Shown in pieces: positions 7,444 to 14,454 of a DNA stretch of 27,661 bases. This DNA comes from Butyricicoccus_A sp964513445 (GTDB lineage Bacteria > Bacillota > Clostridia > Oscillospirales > Butyricicoccaceae). The notes beneath the pieces are model-generated. The model was not told the origin of the DNA. It was given only the letters and a program-made list of their open reading frames with translations, and did not search any database. The stretch spans positions 1-27,661 of the forward strand of contig CAZEMM010000025.1 of assembly GCA_964513445.1 (NCBI GenBank), in the 5' to 3' direction. The stretch's first letter is position 1. Every line of letters begins with the position of its first letter. The position numbers and the translations under genes are program-made.

Positions 7444-7473
7444 TTGCTCTAAAATATATCAATTTTGCTTTCA
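7444..7473 (-). promoter_or_regulatory. Candidate AraC-type operator, oxidoreductase operon
   Basis: On the minus strand the half-sites AAAGCAA (7465-7471) and AGAGCAA (7444-7450) lie in direct orientation with 21 bp between equivalent bases, ending 9 bp before the -35 box. The block beginning TGAAAGCAAAA is conserved base for base in position with the operator at 9833-9862. It ends 22 bp before the araC start codon, so binding here could also affect araC expression. Confidence 0.65.
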
Positions 7474-7494
7474 CATGAAACGAGGTGACACGGT

Positions 7495-8361
7495 GTGAAA
7501 AGTGTTGATCCCGGCATCCTGCCGCAGTCGGAATGCTTTACCTTTCAGCCGTCCGAGCTGAGCCTTTCCGCGCAACTGTTTTACGCGACCTGGTGCGGCC
7601 ATTATTTCTGCACCAGGCAGTATTACATGGACCGTGACAGCTACCCCCATGCGCTGCTGGTTTTTGTGCGGCGCGGCGAGATGGACATCCGCTACGGCGG
7701 CGTCAGCTATGTCGCAAAGAAGGGCGACATCGTCCTGATGGACTGCCAGCACCCGCATTATTACCGCGCGCACGACGGCCTGGAATTTCTCTATCTCCAT
7801 TACGAGGGCGGCGGCACGCACGTGCTGACCGACCGTTTGATTGAAAATAACGAAGGGCCAATTTTCCGCACCGAACACAACATGGAGCTGGGGAAGGAGC
7901 TGTATGACTACGTGCAATCGCACATACGCGGCACGATTTACAACCCATTCCATCTTTCCTACTGGATCAGCTCGCTGCTGTACCGGCTGTCGCTGACGGC
8001 CACGCCGCCCTTGCGCGAGGATTCGCCCATCGACAAGGCGATTCAGTACATCTGCAAAAATGTCGGCGAACCGATCACGCTGGACGATCTGTCCCGCCTG
8101 ACCAATTACAGCCCGTACTACCTGTCCCACACGTTTAAAAAGCAGACCGGCTTTTCCCCGTCGGAATACATCATCAACACCCGTCTGGAAAAGGCGGAGG
8201 TGCTGCTGACGCACTCGCAGAAGCCGGTCAGCGACATCGCCTTCGACGTCGGCTACAGCTCCGCGAGCAGCTTTATCAATATCTTTACGCGCAAGATTGG
8301 CATGACGCCCAAGGCCTATCGCCAGATGCAGCGCACAAAAAAGGAAATCTCGCCGTCGTAG
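7495..8361 (+). CDS. AraC-family transcriptional regulator with cupin sensor domain
   Basis: This 288-residue protein has an N-terminal AraC-type cupin (about 45-105, with KKGDIVLMDCQHPHYYRA typical of the sugar-sensing barrel) and a C-terminal AraC DNA-binding domain (about 178-280). The first helix-turn-helix includes ITLDDLSRLTNYSPYYLSHTFKK, quoted here in part from 194; the second runs from about 244 with VSDIAFDVGYSSASSF. The start is GTG, with GAGGTG 7 nt upstream; no ATG fits better. It diverges from the oxidoreductase operon and faces the sugar-binding protein gene. Paired half-sites spaced 21 bp occur before both of those promoters, so it is the obvious candidate activator of both. 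The inducer is presumably the sugar handled by the module. Confidence 0.93.
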   Translation: MKSVDPGILPQSECFTFQPSELSLSAQLFYATWCGHYFCTRQYYMDRDSYPHALLVFVRRGEMDIRYGGVSYVAKKGDIVLMDCQHPHYYRAHDGLEFLYLHYEGGGTHVLTDRLIENNEGPIFRTEHNMELGKELYDYVQSHIRGTIYNPFHLSYWISSLLYRLSLTATPPLREDSPIDKAIQYICKNVGEPITLDDLSRLTNYSPYYLSHTFKKQTGFSPSEYIINTRLEKAEVLLTHSQKPVSDIAFDVGYSSASSFINIFTRKIGMTPKAYRQMQRTKKEISPS

Positions 8362-8420
8362 CTTATTGTTTGCCATATGCGTACGGCAAACCTTTGCCTG
8401 ACAACGATACAGCGATATAG

Positions 8421-8459
8421 AATCAGCCCCGCCGATTGGGGGAACCGGCGGGGCTGATT
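8421..8459. terminator. Terminator-like hairpin between araC and the sugar-binding protein gene
   Basis: AATCAGCCCCGCCG (8421-8434) and its exact complement (8446-8459) form a 14-bp stem with an 11-nt loop. On the minus strand it is followed by CTATAT and on the plus strand by CGTCCG, so U-tracts are weak. It separates two convergent genes and most likely ends both transcripts. A smaller hairpin, GTTTGCC/GGCAAAC (8368-8391), lies just after araC. Confidence 0.6.
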
Positions 8460-8478
8460 CGTCCGCTATGGTGCATGT

Positions 8479-8534
8479 GTGTCAACGGCTACGGCGCAAC
8501 GCATCGCGCCGATATTCCCAAACGCCGCTGACAC
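8479..8534 (-). other. Nested hairpin in the 3' untranslated region of the sugar-binding protein gene
   Basis: GTGTCA (8479-8484) pairs with TGACAC (8529-8534), CGGC (8486-8489) with GCCG (8524-8527), and an inner CGGCGC (8492-8497) with GCGCCG (8506-8511). This would fold the 250-bp gene-free stretch between the sugar-binding gene stop and the terminator into a compact structure. Nothing else is recognised there. Confidence 0.35.
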
Positions 8535-8612
8535 GGGTGTTCCAAAAGAAGAGTTTTTTGCGAGAAAGCATCTGAAATTGAAGCGGAACCTTTCTCCTGT
8601 GACGAGCGGGGA

Positions 8613-9653
8613 TTAGCCCAGATACTCGTCTACATTCTCCGGAGTTACCGGCTCGAACGGTACCCAAACAATGTGGTCGCTGTAGTCCTCGCCGTCATCA
8701 TCCAGCTCATATTCCATGCCGGTGTTGACCGGATCGCCGTTGATGAGGTTGGAAGCTGCGAGCAGCGCGCCGCGGCCCTGACCGACCGGATTCTGGAATA
8801 CGGTCATAGCGAGCGTGCCGTCCTTGACTGCCTGCGCGCCGTCTGCCGTCGCGTCGATGCCGACGATCGGGAAGTCAATGTCTATGCCTACGCTGTTGCA
8901 AGCCTCAGCCGCGCCGAGCGCCATTGCGTCGTTGTTCGCAATGATGCAGTCAAACTCCAGACCGGAGGACAGCAGCGGCTGAACCATCTCCTGCGCGGTC
9001 GGGCGGTCATAGTCCGCAACAACCGGCGCGGTAGCCTCGGTCGCATTGATGCCGTTGTCCTCGAACGCCTTGAGAACACCGTCCGAACGCTTGGTGGTGG
9101 AAACCTGACCCAGCGTGCCCTGTACCATCAGGTACTTGATGTCGGTCTTGTTCTGCTCCTTGAAGTAGTTTGAAAGCCACTCGCCCTGATAGTAACCGGA
9201 GGTATCCTCATCCGAGCCGACATAGCATACGTTGTCCGCAGCCAGCAGATGATAATCCGTAGGTGGACGGTTTACGAATACCAGCTTCATGTCGCCCGCA
9301 GCGTCGATAAGCGACTGGCATGCGTCCGCATCGACGGTCAGCACGATCGCCGCATCCTCACCTGCATTGTGGCAGGTCTCGATGTACTGGATCTGCTTGG
9401 AAACGTCGTTCTGCGCATCCTGTACGCTCAGCGTATAGCCCAGCTCCTCGGCCGCCGCATTCATAGCCTCCTCGATGGAGGACATGAACTCGTCGCGGGA
9501 CGCCATAATAAAGGTGACCTTCGTGCCGTTGCTCTCGCCGCCTGTGGAAGCAGCGGAACCCGTGTCGTCTCCGGAGGAGCCGCCGCAGCCAGCCAGTGCG
9601 CCTACGCACAGCATACCGGAGAGCAACAATGCCATTGTTCTTTTCAGTTTCAT
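8613..9653 (-). CDS. Sugar ABC transporter substrate-binding lipoprotein (RbsB-like), orphan
   Basis: This 346-residue protein begins with a lipoprotein signal ending in LAGC (Cys23) and a Gly/Ser-rich linker, so it is anchored to the outer face of the membrane. The rest has the periplasmic-binding-protein fold of the ribose/galactose/inositol group (Peripla_BP_4): KVTFIMASRDEFMSSIEEAM at the first strand, QNDVSKQIQYIE, the NRPP hinge segment, YVGSDEDTSGYYQG, and IIANNDAMALGAAEA with VGIDATADGAQA near the C-terminus. Such receptors deliver a sugar to an RbsA/RbsC-type transporter or to a sensor kinase, but none is in this window. Its promoter and operator nearly duplicate those of the oxidoreductase operon, so it probably captures that pathway's substrate. 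GAGGA lies 10 nt before the start. Confidence 0.93.
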   Translation of the reverse strand: MKLKRTMALLLSGMLCVGALAGCGGSSGDDTGSAASTGGESNGTKVTFIMASRDEFMSSIEEAMNAAAEELGYTLSVQDAQNDVSKQIQYIETCHNAGEDAAIVLTVDADACQSLIDAAGDMKLVFVNRPPTDYHLLAADNVCYVGSDEDTSGYYQGEWLSNYFKEQNKTDIKYLMVQGTLGQVSTTKRSDGVLKAFEDNGINATEATAPVVADYDRPTAQEMVQPLLSSGLEFDCIIANNDAMALGAAEACNSVGIDIDFPIVGIDATADGAQAVKDGTLAMTVFQNPVGQGRGALLAASNLINGDPVNTGMEYELDDDGEDYSDHIVWVPFEPVTPENVDEYLG

Positions 9654-9794
9654 CCTTGTTTCCTCTCTTTCTGATTAAGATAGATTAGCACCATATGTAA
9701 AACAGAAAAACAAACGCCGCGGCAAGACGTATTTGTCTTCCCAGTTTTACCAACCTGCGGATGTTCTATTTTCCAACCGCCTGTTGTTGCACCT

Positions 9795-9823
9795 AGTATA
9801 TCTGTTTTGCGCCGAATCGTAAA
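9795..9823 (-). promoter_or_regulatory. Promoter of the sugar-binding lipoprotein gene
   Basis: TTTACG (9818-9823) and TATACT (9795-9800) are 17 bp apart on the minus strand, identical in boxes and spacing to the promoter at 7406-7434. The start is expected near 9788, giving a leader of about 135 nt that contains a small AAGAC/GTCTT hairpin. Confidence 0.7.
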
Positions 9824-9832
9824 TCCTGCAGC

Positions 9833-9862
9833 TTGCTATAAAATTCATCATTTTTGCTTTCA
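9833..9862 (-). promoter_or_regulatory. Candidate AraC-type operator, sugar-binding gene
   Basis: Half-sites AAAGCAA (9854-9860) and ATAGCAA (9833-9839), minus strand, are in direct orientation 21 bp apart. They sit at exactly the same distance from the -35 box as the pair at 7444-7473. Confidence 0.65.
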
Positions 9863-9925
9863 TTCGTCCGGCGTAAAATCATCCAATGTGCTGCAATTTT
9901 CACAATGGCGCTGCGCGCATCTTTC

Positions 9926-9973
9926 TGCATATTTGACCGATATGCACAAATTATCAATGTGATTTTTGTGCAT
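9926..9973. promoter_or_regulatory. Overlapping dyads upstream of the sugar-binding gene
   Basis: TGCATAT (9926-9932) with ATATGCA (9940-9946), and ATGCACAAA (9942-9950) with TTTGTGCAT (9965-9973), are perfect inverted repeats sharing five bases. They are the clearest structure in the AT-rich 320 bp between the operator at 9862 and the terminator at 10186. Role unknown; they could bind a further regulator. Confidence 0.4.
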
Positions 9974-9986
9974 TTTTTCTTTAATT

Positions 9987-10028
9987 TTGCTGTTTTGTTG
10001 CGCAATCTTGCTGTTTTATTTCGCAATC
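9987..10028 (-). repeat. Two-copy 21-bp direct repeat carrying AraC-like half-sites
   Basis: Two adjacent 21-bp units (9987-10007 and 10008-10028) match at 19 of 21 bases. On the minus strand each contains ACAGCAA, so the pair reproduces the A-N-AGCAA motif with 21-bp spacing seen at both operators, in the same orientation, 133 bp upstream of the sugar-gene operator. A single further TTGCTGT (plus strand) is at 10093-10099. It could be a distal AraC site for looping. Confidence 0.5.
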
Positions 10029-10185
10029 ATATTGTTCCCATCCATTTAATTCCACTGCGCTGCCCGTATTTCCTCCGGATTATTTATCACATTTGCTGTT
10101 ATATTTTATAACCAATCGCTGTGCCCTACATGCACCTCCCGCCCCGACGCGCATAGTCTGCGGAGAAATTATCGCCGTATAAACC

Positions 10186-10211
10186 AAAAACCCCGCTTTC
10201 GCGGGGTTTTT
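10186..10211. terminator. Terminator after the Cof-type HAD gene
   Basis: AAAAACCCCGC (10186-10196) and GCGGGGTTTTT (10201-10211) form a compact stem with a TTTC loop. On the minus strand the run of T follows directly, 12 nt after the HAD stop codon. It would also work in the plus direction. Confidence 0.9.
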
Positions 10212-10223
10212 ACCTGAAAAAAG

Positions 10224-11024
10224 TTATACAAATTTGTAAATTGCCTTCGCGACGCCGTCGTTATCGTTGGTGTCCGTGACGAATTTTGCCAGCTGCTTGA
10301 CCGCGTCGTCACCATTTCCCATGACGACCGGCACGCCCGCCAGTTTGAGCATATCGGTATCATTGTCGCTGTCGCCGACCGCCATGATCTGCTCGGTCGA
10401 GATGCCCATGACATGCGCCAGCTCGCGCAGCGCGCGGCCCTTGTTGACGCCCTGCGGCATGACCTCAAAATTATTTTCCGCCGAACGCGTGATATGGATA
10501 CCGGACAGACGGTTGATCTCGCCCAGCGCCTCTGCCAGCGCGGGGATTTCGCCGCGCGCAAATACCTTGGACACCGGGAACCGATGCTTGCGTATCGCGC
10601 CCGCCACATCCTCCAGCACGACCTTACTCGCCCAGAAGCCCTCTGTGCGCTTGGTGCCGCTCAAAATTTCATCGGAATACGGATTGAGATACAGCCGGGC
10701 GCCGACATAGATCATAACGGTAACCGGACGCTTCTGCACCGCCTCGACCACCTGTGCGCCGATGTCCCACGGCATCGCCCACTCCTTGACGTTGCGCACG
10801 TTGCGCACATCGGAGATGGCCGCGCCGCCCGCCGAGACGAGCAGCGACGAGGCGCCGATCTCCTTGGCAAACGCCGCCGCCTCGCCGACGATACGCCCGG
10901 TGCAGACGATGACCTTCACGCCCTTGTCCCGCGCATATGCCACCGCCTCCCGTGTGGAGGGAAGGATGCTCACATCGCTGGTCAGCACGGTCCCGTCCAG
11001 GTCAAGTGCAATCAATTGTAACAT
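10224..11024 (-). CDS. Cof-type HAD-IIB family phosphatase
   Basis: This 266-residue protein is a HAD hydrolase of the Cof type: DLDGT (8-12) near the N-terminus, CTGR (41-44), a large C2B cap between about 80 and 190, Lys195 (GVNKGRAL), and GDSDNDTDM (217-225). Such enzymes dephosphorylate sugar phosphates, FMN or pyridoxal phosphate. ATG 11024 is chosen because GGAGG lies 11 nt upstream and the fold begins at once; the open frame extends to 11306 but that part is antisense-like to ecfT coding. It is the last gene of the ygiQ-ecf operon, 25 bp after ecfT. This place is often held by truA, so a link to a vitamin substrate is possible but unproven. A short RNV-RNV duplication is at 74-79. Confidence 0.9.
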   Translation of the reverse strand: MLQLIALDLDGTVLTSDVSILPSTREAVAYARDKGVKVIVCTGRIVGEAAAFAKEIGASSLLVSAGGAAISDVRNVRNVKEWAMPWDIGAQVVEAVQKRPVTVMIYVGARLYLNPYSDEILSGTKRTEGFWASKVVLEDVAGAIRKHRFPVSKVFARGEIPALAEALGEINRLSGIHITRSAENNFEVMPQGVNKGRALRELAHVMGISTEQIMAVGDSDNDTDMLKLAGVPVVMGNGDDAVKQLAKFVTDTNDNDGVAKAIYKFV

Positions 11025-11049
11025 GATTCTATCATCCTCCCCGTCGCTT

Positions 11050-11853
11050 CTACAGCAGAATTTGCAGCGCGATCGCGCCGCCCAAACAAACAACAGCCAC
11101 CAGCGCGCAAAGCGCGTCCTCTCTGCCAAAATGCAGCTGACGCAGACGGGTTCGCCCCGTATCGCCGCGATACAGGCGGCATTCCATCGCCGTGGCCAGC
11201 TCATCCGCCCGCCGAAACGCCGACACAAACAGCGGAACCAGAATCGGCACCAGCGCCTTCCCCCTGTGCAGCAGGCCGCCGGAATCAAAATCCGCGCCGC
11301 GCGCACGCTGTGCGCTCATAATTTTATCCGTTTCCTCCACCAGCGTCGGAATAAACCGCAGCGCGAGCGACATGACCATCGCCAGCTCGTGTACCGGCAC
11401 GTGCAGCTTCTTCAGCGGGGAAAGCAGCCGCTCCAGTCCGTCTGTCAGCTGGATGGGCGAAGTGGTATACGTCAGCAGCGACGCGCCCGCGATGATCAGC
11501 ATCAGACGCACCACCATCAGCACCGCGCGGTCAACGCCCTCGCGCGTAATGCTCAGCACGCCAAAGCGCCACATGACCTCGTCTCCCGTCGTCATCAGCA
11601 GATTGAGTACGGCGGTAAACACAATGATGACGATCAGCGGCTTGAGTCCGCGCAGCACCATGCGCGGCCGCAGCCTGGCCTGATAAAGCAGACCCACAAT
11701 AAACGCCGTCAGCACGACGTAGGATAAAAAGCTGCTGCAAACGAACAACGTGATGATGATCGCCGCGACAAGGAGAATCTTTGTACGCGGGTCAATGCGG
11801 TGGAGCAGCGTGTTGCCGGGGAAAAACTGGCCGAGCGTAATATCCTTCAGCAT
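11050..11853 (-). CDS. ecfT: ECF transporter transmembrane component EcfT
   Basis: The 267-residue product has several membrane helices (about 26-55, 70-90, 110-130, 200-215 and 245-265) and the coupling-helix motif ARG at 184-186 (AQRARGAD). The second motif near 223-230 reads MECRLYRG rather than the more usual AxxARG form. EcfT joins the two ATPases and an S-component to import vitamins or metals. Its start codon overlaps the end of ecfA2 (ATG at 11851-11853, stop at 11847-11849), implying translational coupling; an ATG nine codons upstream is less likely. No S-component gene lies in the window, as expected for a shared group II ECF module. Confidence 0.93.
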   Translation of the reverse strand: MLKDITLGQFFPGNTLLHRIDPRTKILLVAAIIITLFVCSSFLSYVVLTAFIVGLLYQARLRPRMVLRGLKPLIVIIVFTAVLNLLMTTGDEVMWRFGVLSITREGVDRAVLMVVRLMLIIAGASLLTYTTSPIQLTDGLERLLSPLKKLHVPVHELAMVMSLALRFIPTLVEETDKIMSAQRARGADFDSGGLLHRGKALVPILVPLFVSAFRRADELATAMECRLYRGDTGRTRLRQLHFGREDALCALVAVVCLGGAIALQILL

Positions 11854-12716
11854 CCCGCCACCCCTCTCTTGCAGTTCCACAGCGCCTGCGCCGCCTGTTC
11901 AACGGTATAGCACGCGGTGTCAACCGGTATGCCGCGCCAGCGCAGCTCCTGTAAAATCTTCGTCACCTGCGGCACGCTCAGGCCGGAGCGCTCCAGCAGC
12001 GGCGCCTGCGCGAACACGCCCTGCGGCGTGCCGTCCATCAAAATGCCGCCGTCCTGCAGCACGACCAGCCGTGAGGCAACGCGCGCCGCGTCCTCCATCG
12101 AATGGGTGACGAGCACGATCGTCGTCGCACGCCGCTTGTGCAGGCGGCTGATGAGCGCGAACATCTCCTCGCGTCCGGCCGGATCAAGGCCCGCGGTCGG
12201 CTCGTCCAAAATCAGGACCTCCGGCCGCATGGCGAGCACGCCCGCCAGCGCGACGCGGCGTTTCTGTCCGCCGGACAGCTCAAACGGCGACTGATCCACA
12301 ATATTCGGCGGCAGGCCGACTGCGTCCAGCGCCTCGTTGACGCGCTGCGTGATCTCCCGATGATCCAGGCCCATGTTTTCCGGACCGTAGGCGATATCCT
12401 GCCCGACCGTCTCCTCAAACAGCTGGTATTCCGGATACTGGAACACCAGGCCGATGCGAAAGCGCACATCCCGCAGGTTGACGTTGGAATGAAAGATATT
12501 TTTCCCATGGAACAGCACGCGCCCCTCTGTCGGACGCAGCAGGCCGTTCATATGCTGAATCAGCGTGGATTTCCCCGAGCCGGTGTGCCCGATGAGCGCG
12601 ATAAACTCGCCCCGGTAGATGCTCAAATTGATGTTATCCAGCGCCCGATGCTCAAACGGCGTGCCCACGCTGTACACATGGCCGAGGTTTTTGATCTGTA
12701 GGATCGGTTCGTTCAT
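11847..12716 (-). CDS. ecfA2: ECF transporter ATPase EcfA2
   Basis: This 289-residue ABC ATPase has Walker A GHTGSGKS (43-50), Q-loop FQYPEYQLFEETV (92-104), signature LSGGQKRR (147-154), Walker B VLILDEP (167-173) and the switch His205 (VTHSM). The Q-loop with YPEYQLF is typical of the EcfA2 half. ATG 12716 is used because AAGGAGG is placed 6 nt upstream and the start overlaps the ecfA1 stop as ATGA; a longer frame adds MVQRRAH with no ribosome site. It powers uptake together with EcfA1 and EcfT. Confidence 0.94.
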   Translation of the reverse strand: MNEPILQIKNLGHVYSVGTPFEHRALDNINLSIYRGEFIALIGHTGSGKSTLIQHMNGLLRPTEGRVLFHGKNIFHSNVNLRDVRFRIGLVFQYPEYQLFEETVGQDIAYGPENMGLDHREITQRVNEALDAVGLPPNIVDQSPFELSGGQKRRVALAGVLAMRPEVLILDEPTAGLDPAGREEMFALISRLHKRRATTIVLVTHSMEDAARVASRLVVLQDGGILMDGTPQGVFAQAPLLERSGLSVPQVTKILQELRWRGIPVDTACYTVEQAAQALWNCKRGVAGC

Positions 12717-13564
12717 ATGCGCCCTCCTTTGAACCATGCCTCAAGCAGGTCGGCGCACGCGCCCACCGTCAGCGCATCCGTCGGCAGCTGCGCGCCGCCG
12801 GCATTGAGCCGCTCCAGCAGCTGGACGCTCTGCGGCGCCGCCAGACCGTATGCGCGCAGCCTTGCGCCGTTCGCAAAGACCTCCCGCGGCGCGCCGTCCA
12901 GCACGACCCTGCCGCTGTCCAGCACGACGACGCGCTGCGCCTGCACCGCCTCGTCCATATGATGCGTGATGAGCACGATGGTGATTCCCTTCTGATGCAG
13001 CGTGTGCAGCACGCGCATGACATCCGTCCGGCCGCTCGGGTCGAGCATCGCCGTCGGCTCGTCCAGTACGATGCACTTCGGCTCCATCGCCAGCACGCCC
13101 GCAATCGCGACGCGCTGCTTTTGTCCGCCGGAGAGCAAATGCGGCGCATGCATGCGGTATTCATACATACCGACCGTGCGCAGCGCCTCGTCTACGCGGC
13201 GGCGGATCTCCTCGGGCGGCACGCCCATATTCTCCAGTCCGAACGCCACATCCTCTTCCACGACGGTAGCGACGATCTGATTGTCCGGATTTTGGAACAC
13301 CATGCTGCACACGCTGCGGATATCCCACAGCCTATCCGCCTGACGGGTGTCCATGCCGTCCACCAGCATGCGCCCGCCCGCCGGCAGCGCAATGGCGTTG
13401 CAATGGCGCGCAAACGTGGACTTTCCCGAGCCGTTGCGCCCCAAAATCGCCGCAAACTGCCCGTGCGGGATGGACAACGACACATTGTCCAGCGCAACGT
13501 GCAGGCTGTGCGACAAATCCTCATATTGATAGGACAGCTGCTCCGCCTGTATCATTTCTGCCAT
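12713..13564 (-). CDS. ecfA1: ECF transporter ATPase EcfA1
   Basis: This ABC ATPase of 283 residues has Walker A GRNGSGKST (42-50), Q-loop FQNPDNQIVATVVEEDVAFG in the form typical of EcfA1, signature LLSGGQKQR, Walker B CIVLDEP and switch His (ITHHMDEA). The start ATG at 13564 is preferred over ATG 13570 because GAAGGG is about 8 nt from it but only 2 nt from the upstream one. It follows the SAM methyltransferase by about 20 bp and overlaps ecfA2 by four bases. ECF modules energise several vitamin-specific S-components encoded elsewhere. Confidence 0.94.
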   Translation of the reverse strand: MAEMIQAEQLSYQYEDLSHSLHVALDNVSLSIPHGQFAAILGRNGSGKSTFARHCNAIALPAGGRMLVDGMDTRQADRLWDIRSVCSMVFQNPDNQIVATVVEEDVAFGLENMGVPPEEIRRRVDEALRTVGMYEYRMHAPHLLSGGQKQRVAIAGVLAMEPKCIVLDEPTAMLDPSGRTDVMRVLHTLHQKGITIVLITHHMDEAVQAQRVVVLDSGRVVLDGAPREVFANGARLRAYGLAAPQSVQLLERLNAGGAQLPTDALTVGACADLLEAWFKGGRI

Positions 13565-13583
13565 ATCCATTTCCCTTCTCTAT

Positions 13584-14450
13584 TCAACGATTGGGATTGA
13601 CCCAACGGGCGGTATTGCCGCAGGGCAGCGCCAGCCCGGTCGATCTGACCGGCAGGCCAAGCTCCTGACACACTGCCTGCCCGCCGTATTTTTTCGCAAC
13701 CGTCGTGCCGAGCAGATAGCCCATGACAGACGGGGACAGGCCGGTCGAATAGCTGTTGACGACAAAAAATAACGGGTCGTCGGACAGCACGCCGGACACC
13801 AGCGAGATAAAGCCCGCGATATCCTGTTCGATCTTCCACACCTCTCCGGTCGGACCGCGCCCATAGCTCGGCGGATCCATAATAATGCCGTCATACCGGC
13901 GTCCGCGGCGGATCTCACGCTCGACAAATTTCTTGCAGTCGTCCACAATCCAGCGGATGGGACGGTCGGACAGTCCGGAGGCCGCCGCGTTTTCCCGCGC
14001 CCACTGCGTCATGCCCTTGGAGGCGTCCACATGGCACACGGACGCGCCCGCGCTCGCCGCCGCCAGCGTCGCGCCGCCGGTATACGCAAACAGATTGAGC
14101 ACATTGACCGGCTTCTTCGACCGGCGAATCAACCCGTCGACAAAATCCCAGTTTGCCGCCTGCTCCGGGAACAGGCCGGTGTGCTTAAAATTCATCGGCT
14201 TGATGCGGAAGGTCAGCTCACGGTACCGTACCTCCCATTGCTGCGGCAGCTTTTTCACATCCCATTTTCCGCCGCCCGAGGAGGAGCGGTGATAGGTCGC
14301 ATGCGCCTGCCTCCACGCCGGAACCGGCTGCTTGGGCCAGATCGCCTGCGGGTCGGGGCGCACCAAAATCTGCTTGCCCCAGCGTTCGACCTTCTCTCCC
14401 CCGCCGCAGTCGAGCACCTCAAAATCTTTCCATTTATCCGAAAGCCACAT
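13584..14450 (-). CDS. Class I SAM-dependent methyltransferase (RlmI/RlmK-like)
   Basis: The 288-residue product has an N-terminal beta-rich region and a Rossmann methyltransferase domain from about 110. Motif I is VLNLFAYTGGATL (117-129), the acidic end of strand 2 is HVDASKGM (140-147), and motif IV is IIMDPPSYGRG (189-199). DPPxF/Y motifs and the preceding FKHTGLFPEQ are typical of the RlmI/RlmK group that modifies 23S rRNA cytosine or guanine, so an rRNA target is likely but unproven. Start ATG 14450 lies 4 nt after the ygiQ stop, with AAGGAAG about 12 nt upstream inside the ygiQ end. The frame is open to 14615, but that part overlaps ygiQ and lacks a ribosome site. Confidence 0.87.
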   Translation of the reverse strand: MWLSDKWKDFEVLDCGGGEKVERWGKQILVRPDPQAIWPKQPVPAWRQAHATYHRSSSGGGKWDVKKLPQQWEVRYRELTFRIKPMNFKHTGLFPEQAANWDFVDGLIRRSKKPVNVLNLFAYTGGATLAAASAGASVCHVDASKGMTQWARENAAASGLSDRPIRWIVDDCKKFVEREIRRGRRYDGIIMDPPSYGRGPTGEVWKIEQDIAGFISLVSGVLSDDPLFFVVNSYSTGLSPSVMGYLLGTTVAKKYGGQAVCQELGLPVRSTGLALPCGNTARWVNPNR

Positions 14451-14454
14451 CGAT

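Noticed and set aside
9793..10026. 77-codon minus-strand frame (starting at TTG) in the sugar-gene upstream region
   Set aside because: Its repetitive Lys/Arg start simply translates the 21-bp tandem repeat, it has no ribosome binding site, and it covers the promoter and operator.
11025..11306. 94-residue N-terminal extension of the Cof-type phosphatase
   Set aside because: It runs through ecfT in another frame and the HAD fold with its own GGAGG begins at 11024.
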